From positions 80,153 through 144,152 of the forward strand of contig JAHBUX010000009.1 in the NCBI GenBank assembly GCA_019637855.1: DNA of 64,000 nucleotides, in the 5' to 3' direction. The stretch comes from Bdellovibrionales bacterium. GTDB taxonomy: Bacteria > Bdellovibrionota > Bdellovibrionia > Bdellovibrionales > UBA1609. Under the pieces are notes generated by a model. The model was not told the origin of the DNA. It did no database searches and saw nothing but the letters and a program-made list of their open reading frames with translations. Made by a program: the position numbers and the translations under genes. Positions 60,274 through 64,000 of the stretch are shown here, piece after piece (the first letter of the stretch is position 1; every line of letters begins with the position of its first letter).

Positions 60274-61583
60274 TTCTTAAGTCCTTCGTTATAGACCCTA
60301 AGGGCACGCCGACGGGCGAATTCGTGTTCGACCATAGGTTCAGGGTAGCTCTCACTTCGCAGCTCTGGCACCCAACGTTTCACATACTTGCCGTTCGCAT
60401 CGAACTTCTTCTGCTGAAGCGTGGGATTGAAAACGCGAAAGTAAGGTGCAGCGTCGCAGCCACTGCCCGCCGCCCACTGCCAATTGCCCACATTGGCGGC
60501 CATGTCGTAGTCCAAAAGTTTTTCCGCAAAGTAGCGCTCTCCCCAGCGCCAATCGATCAATAGATGCTTACAAAGAAAGCTTGCGGTGATCATGCGCGCA
60601 CGGTTGTGCATAAAACCAGTGGCATTGAGCTCGCGCATTCCAGCATCGACTAAAGGATAACCGGTTTTCCCTAAACACCAGCGCTTGAACTGAGCTTTGT
60701 CATTGCGCCACCGAATGTGTTCGTAGCGGGGATCAAAGGGTGCTTGTGCCGAATGCGGGAAGTGATAAAGGATTTGCATAAAAAATTCGCGCCAGATCAA
60801 CTCGGAGGCAAACGTATCGTCAATCGGTGCGGCAGCTTGAAAAAGCTGGCGCACCGACCGCGTGCCAAAACGTAAATGAATCCCCAGATGAGAGGTTGCG
60901 TCCTCCCCTATCAAATCACGATGACGAGCATAACCGTGAATACGAGAGCTTTTATTTGGGGGAAAAGTCATTCCGGTAGTTTTGAAACCAAGATCACCCA
61001 GTGTTGGCATCTTGTCTCTAGGGGCAGGTGCAATTTTATTTTTAGAGAGAGCTTTCGCAAGCAACGGCGAAGACGCAAAAAGATGCGGCGGATCCTCTTG
61101 ATAGCGAGCCCGCCAGCGTCGAGCGTAGGCCCCATACACCTTGTAGGGAGTACCATCGTCTTTTAAAATCTCTTCGGGCCCAAAGATCACCTGATCTTTG
61201 AAACTCAAAAACTCTGCACCGTTCGCGCGACAGAATTTTGCGACCGCCTGATCACGTCGGCGCGCATAGGGTTCGTAATCCTCATTTGTGAATACGGCAG
61301 AAATATTATGTTGCTCAAAAAGCCGCGCAAACACGGCCTTTGGTTTTCCATACAACACGCGCAAGCGCCCGCAGAATTGCTGATTTAGCGCACGTAGAGC
61401 CTCAAGGATAAACTCCACGCGCGCGTCACGAGCGGGCAAACGCTTGAGAATGTCCTCATCCAGAATAAACACCGGCATGACTTGAGGCTCACGCCGAAGC
61501 GCTTGCCATAAGCCATGATTATCTACCGTGCGCAGATCGCGCCGAAACCAGAACAGACTGACAGGGCCATGCACATTCGGCAT
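60270..61583 (-). CDS. phr: Deoxyribodipyrimidine photolyase
   Basis: The 437-residue product is a class I CPD photolyase of the cryptochrome/photolyase family, which repairs cyclobutane pyrimidine dimers with light. LFWFRRDLRTVDNHGL is the N-terminal signature, and LIWREFFMQILYHFP, WCLGKTGYPLVDAGMREL and FMHNRARMITASFL line the FAD and DNA pocket. The length is normal. CPD against (6-4) specificity is inferred from the family pattern. Confidence 0.93.
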   Translation of the reverse strand: MPNVHGPVSLFWFRRDLRTVDNHGLWQALRREPQVMPVFILDEDILKRLPARDARVEFILEALRALNQQFCGRLRVLYGKPKAVFARLFEQHNISAVFTNEDYEPYARRRDQAVAKFCRANGAEFLSFKDQVIFGPEEILKDDGTPYKVYGAYARRWRARYQEDPPHLFASSPLLAKALSKNKIAPAPRDKMPTLGDLGFKTTGMTFPPNKSSRIHGYARHRDLIGEDATSHLGIHLRFGTRSVRQLFQAAAPIDDTFASELIWREFFMQILYHFPHSAQAPFDPRYEHIRWRNDKAQFKRWCLGKTGYPLVDAGMRELNATGFMHNRARMITASFLCKHLLIDWRWGERYFAEKLLDYDMAANVGNWQWAAGSGCDAAPYFRVFNPTLQQKKFDANGKYVKRWVPELRSESYPEPMVEHEFARRRALRVYNEGLKK

Positions 61584-61635
61584 GGCCCGAATCCATCTCT
61601 GTCAGCGCTATATGTCAAACGGCATCGACCTAGTA

Positions 61636-61866
61636 TTAGTAGCCGTTTGACGGCGGCGTCAAACGACGTTCGATCTCTTGTTCTAGATCGATGCCTAGAA
61701 CCTTAAGAACATTGACCAAATCTGTGGCGCGAATCTCCGAGCGGCCGCGGAAAAAGCGGTTCACCGAGATGCGTGAGATCTCACAGTCTTGCGCAATGCG
61801 TGTTTGCTTAACTTTCAGGCGGCTAGCCAATTCAGCTACGCGTGGCCCGATCAATGATTCGTCCAT
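61636..61866 (-). CDS. Small XRE-like regulator
   Basis: The 76-residue product is a single HTH (VKQTRIAQDCEISRISVNRFFRGRSEIRATDLVNVLKVLGID), similar to short Cro/XRE proteins, with GGGGGGA upstream of its ATG. It lies between phr and a secreted peroxidase. Targets are unknown. Confidence 0.75.
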   Translation of the reverse strand: MDESLIGPRVAELASRLKVKQTRIAQDCEISRISVNRFFRGRSEIRATDLVNVLKVLGIDLEQEIERRLTPPSNGY

Positions 61867-61976
61867 CTTTCCCCCCCTCGTTTGCCTGGTGTACTCATGA
61901 CACCGGGTTAACGTCCTGTAAAGAAGATGAGCAATCGCTGTACCAGGTCAATGCCGTGTACAAGAGACACTACACT

Positions 61977-62543
61977 CTATTTGGGCAGATTCTTTTCAAT
62001 AGCGGCTTTCAAAGCGGTGTCATCCGGTTTCACCTTGGAGTCAAAGCGACCCACGATGCGCCCATCGGGCGACACCAGGAACTTTTCAAAATTCCATTTG
62101 ATTTCACCCTTAGTGGGAGAATTCTGTGTAAGAAAGGTGAATAGGGGCTGTTTAGCTTCGCCCTTTACCGAGCCCTTGGCGAACATAGGAAAATCCACGT
62201 TGAATTTGGTCTGACAGAATCTTTTAATTTCTTCGTTGCTGCCCGGCTCTTGTCCGCCGAAATCGTTGCTAGGAAAGCCTAAGACAAGAAAGCCCTTTTG
62301 CTTATAGTTGGAATAAAGGTTCTGCAGCCCATCATATTGCGGGGTGTATCCGCACTTAGAGGCCGTGTTCACGATCAGTAATGTCTTGCCTTTGTAGTCG
62401 GCAAGGGTGGCGGGCTTGCCGTCGATAGTGGTGAGTTGTTGTGAATAAAGGTCTGAAGGAGTGGCGGCTGTGCTGCCTGTGGTAGCTGGCGCTGCCGTGC
62501 TGGTCATGGTGAGAAATCCTCCGATTAAAAATAGAATCTTCAC
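61977..62543 (-). CDS. Secreted glutathione-peroxidase-family protein
   Basis: The GTG start at 62543 with AAAGGA upstream gives a signal peptide ending near TAAPA. The 188-residue product has the GPx fold with the peroxidatic Cys in NTASKCGYTPQY, FPSNDFGGQEPGSNEEI with Gln, and WNFEKFLVSPDG with Trp-Asn, so the catalytic set is complete. Cys-type GPx usually use thioredoxin. An export signal is less common and would place it in the periplasm against external peroxides. Confidence 0.88.
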   Translation of the reverse strand: MKILFLIGGFLTMTSTAAPATTGSTAATPSDLYSQQLTTIDGKPATLADYKGKTLLIVNTASKCGYTPQYDGLQNLYSNYKQKGFLVLGFPSNDFGGQEPGSNEEIKRFCQTKFNVDFPMFAKGSVKGEAKQPLFTFLTQNSPTKGEIKWNFEKFLVSPDGRIVGRFDSKVKPDDTALKAAIEKNLPK

Positions 62544-63212
62544 AATGTGATCCTTTCGCTGGGAGTGAGCGTGACATATATTGACGGCGCTGTCATCCGC
62601 TCGCTCCCGGCGAAGAGAGCGGCGCGTGACTTCGGCTCTGGTTGCACCTGTTGCGCGACGGGTTCGGGAGATGGTTTAGTGTATGGCGTGAGCGTGTCCG
62701 GACTCGGACGAACGCTTGTTGTGGGGTGCGGGGGTTTGGTGGCGAGAACGAAACACCTTTCAGGGTGATGTCCGGTGATAGATAGATGGTGACGCGTTTT
62801 GAACAGCATTTTGAATGGTGTCGCGTTTTGAGTGTTGTATTAGGTGGTGGCGTGCACTGATGATGTCGTGTCCTGATGGTGGCGTCAGTTGAATCGTGTG
62901 CTGAATAGAGTTGTGAGTTGAATGGTGTCGCGAGCTAAATAGCGGTTCGTGTTAAATAAATAATATTTGATAATTGTTGATAGAACTATTTGACAGGGTT
63001 TTTCTCTAGAATCATGTGCGCACATTGAAAATATAAAGTGCTTCTACAGTAGTGTTCTTTGCTTCAACATTGATCGCTATTCGCTTTGTTTTGATGAAAT
63101 ACTCCCCGCCGTGTTTTCATTTTTAAAATTCAGCGGGGATTATTTATGAAGCGAAATTCTCCTTTTCAAAACCCATGTTAGTGTCCCCTCTAGCAAAAGG
63201 GGGGATCGTCAT
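62544..63212. other. Intergenic region with repeats and palindromes
   Basis: This 669-bp gap carries a decayed copy of the palindrome at 63800-63823 (62644-62666), a run of GGTG-type short repeats at 62786-62932, a TTGACA at 62990-62995, a long-loop inverted repeat at 63103-63139 (TCCCCGC and GCGGGGA), and an 11-codon frame MKRNSPFQNPC at 63146-63181 that could be a leader. No gene is convincing on either strand. Confidence 0.45.
62786..62932 (+). repeat. Degenerate short direct repeats (GGTG array)
   Basis: The core ATGGTG(A/T/G)CGCG recurs at 62786, 62815, 62844 (first base changed), 62876 and 62922, mostly 29-32 bases apart. TTTTGA or TTGA often follows. It looks like an old, decaying tandem array with about 30-bp units. 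Confidence 0.5.
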
Positions 63213-64000
63213 ATGAATTTGAAAAACCTAAGCGATCAGGTGCTGTTAGAGAAAACTTCGGAATTGGCTTATCGGGAACGCTCCACTTTGATCGAACTAT
63301 TGCATCACTTGCGCGAGATCGAAAGACGGCGCTTGTTCTGCACTTTGAAATATCAATCGCTACATGACTATATGATGAAACATCTTAAATATTCAGATGA
63401 CGAAGCTGTTCGGCGTATCTCTGCCATGCGGTTACTTAAAGAACTCCCCGCAGAAGAAGTGGCTCGGGTGGAAGAGAAAATTAGCGAGGGAGAACTAACG
63501 TTAACCAATCTAAGCATGGCTCAGACTCTGTTTAACCATGAGCGTAAGGCTGGTCGAGCCTTGGATGCCGAAGATAAGGCTGAGTTTTTGAGGAAGATTG
63601 AGAATCAAACTACTCGTGAAGCTCAGAAGACGGCGCAATCGGTTTCTCCTGAGTTCCGGGCTAAGAAGAAGCTTGGCTTTTCTGATATTGAAGATGATTT
63701 GCTACGCGAGAAGCTTCTTCGTATCAAGGGGCAGTATGCACATAAGCATCCGGATATGGACTTGATGCAGCTGCTGCACCTGCTTTGTGACCATGAACTC
63801 GCACCCGTTGCGCAACGGGTGCGCAAGAACACGACTAAGGCCAAAGCTGAGAATAAGGCTGGAACTAAGAATAAGACCGAAGCCAAAAATAAGACTGCGA
63901 CTAAGGCTAAAGCTGAGATCGAGATTAAGGCGGAGGTCAAGACTAAGGCTGGGGCCGAGACTATGTCTGAGACTAAGAAAGCTCAGAACAATGACAGGCC
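63213..64000 (+). CDS. HNH-endonuclease-family protein, 3'-partial
   Basis: The frame starts at the ATG at 63213 and is still open at the window edge. The N-terminal 120 residues (LSDQVLLEKTSELAYRERSTLIELLHHLREIERRRLF, LKYSDDEAVRRISAMRLLKELP, EGELTLTNLSMAQTLF) match the helical domain found before the HNH nuclease domain in many Bdellovibrio proteins. The last 65 residues are a Lys/Ala/Thr/Glu low-complexity stretch that would link to the missing C-terminal HNH domain. A 24-bp perfect palindrome lies inside the coding sequence at 63800-63823. Confidence 0.65.
   Translation, partial: MNLKNLSDQVLLEKTSELAYRERSTLIELLHHLREIERRRLFCTLKYQSLHDYMMKHLKYSDDEAVRRISAMRLLKELPAEEVARVEEKISEGELTLTNLSMAQTLFNHERKAGRALDAEDKAEFLRKIENQTTREAQKTAQSVSPEFRAKKKLGFSDIEDDLLREKLLRIKGQYAHKHPDMDLMQLLHLLCDHELAPVAQRVRKNTTKAKAENKAGTKNKTEAKNKTATKAKAEIEIKAEVKTKAGAETMSETKKAQNNDR

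Noticed and set aside
62540..62809. 89-residue minus-strand frame whose stop overlaps the peroxidase GTG
   Set aside because: The 4-base overlap mimics coupling, but the peroxidase has its own AAAGGA site and the frame is Pro/Ser/Thr-rich with no family. Part of it (PEPVAQQVQ) resembles the HNH linker only because the palindrome copy reads alike on both strands.
62786..62932. CRISPR array
   Set aside because: Repeat cores are only about 11 bases and imperfect, spacers are uneven, and no cas genes are visible.

Overview
The window looks like chromosomal DNA from a Gram-negative member of the Bdellovibrionota (Bdellovibrio-like predators and relatives). This rests on family content and gene order, not on a marker gene: lipoprotein and outer-membrane proteins, the yceD-rpmF-fabH-fabD-fabG-acpP-fabF-rpiB-glyA run, many secreted peptidases and wall hydrolases, a yfgM-bamB pair, PilZ and cyclic-nucleotide-binding proteins, and an HNH-type N-terminal domain protein at the right edge. 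I see no insertion sequence, prophage, CRISPR array or replication origin. The only RNA gene found is tRNA-Val(GAC).

Layout. 1-5.6 kb: rpsN, then a tightly overlapping housekeeping operon (PhoD-like phosphatase, FMN reductase, pcp, mutT) and a cNMP-binding/AI-2E permease pair. 5.8-10 kb: rlmE, opposed to an operon of two PilZ proteins and a large membrane protein that combines a PqqD-like region, a decayed M50 protease core and two cNMP domains. 10-17 kb: secreted S8 and M14 peptidases, a decayed pterin-synthase homologue, apt, a bamB-yfgM block and leucine dehydrogenase. 17-22 kb: a lipid-like accessory cluster (two desaturases, a FAD oxidoreductase, an unknown protein, a GNAT-like protein) in which four of five products end in -KAA. 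22-23.3 kb: an AT-rich stretch with a membrane-anchored HTH regulator, its paired palindromic operator, and a minimal tyrosine recombinase.

23.6-38.8 kb is the most unusual part. Four very large genes each encode a protein with an N-terminal Sec-type signal sequence, yet they carry cytosolic-type ATPase machinery: a PrkA (YeaG)-family AAA protein, a 1779-residue AAA protein, a SpoVR(YcgB)-YeaH(VWA) fusion, and a tandem Clp-like AAA protein fused to an FtsH-type M41 zinc protease. The well-known cytosolic prkA-yeaH-ycgB stress module therefore appears here as an exported version with its own protease. All four are nearly cysteine-free, and each has one CExxL motif close to one end of the mature chain. 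In a predatory bacterium, ATP-dependent machines sent out of the cytoplasm could work inside the prey. That last step is inference.

38.9-64 kb: a small secreted protein, a palindrome-rich intergenic stretch, an SH3/beta-barrel protein, the fatty-acid-synthesis operon, an M23 lipoprotein, an S8 protease, an S45 acylase, a SleB-type hydrolase, lipB overlapping tRNA-Val, a CsgG/FlgT-like pair, small regulators, an epimerase-photolyase pair, a secreted glutathione peroxidase, a repeat-bearing intergenic region, and an HNH-family gene running off the window.
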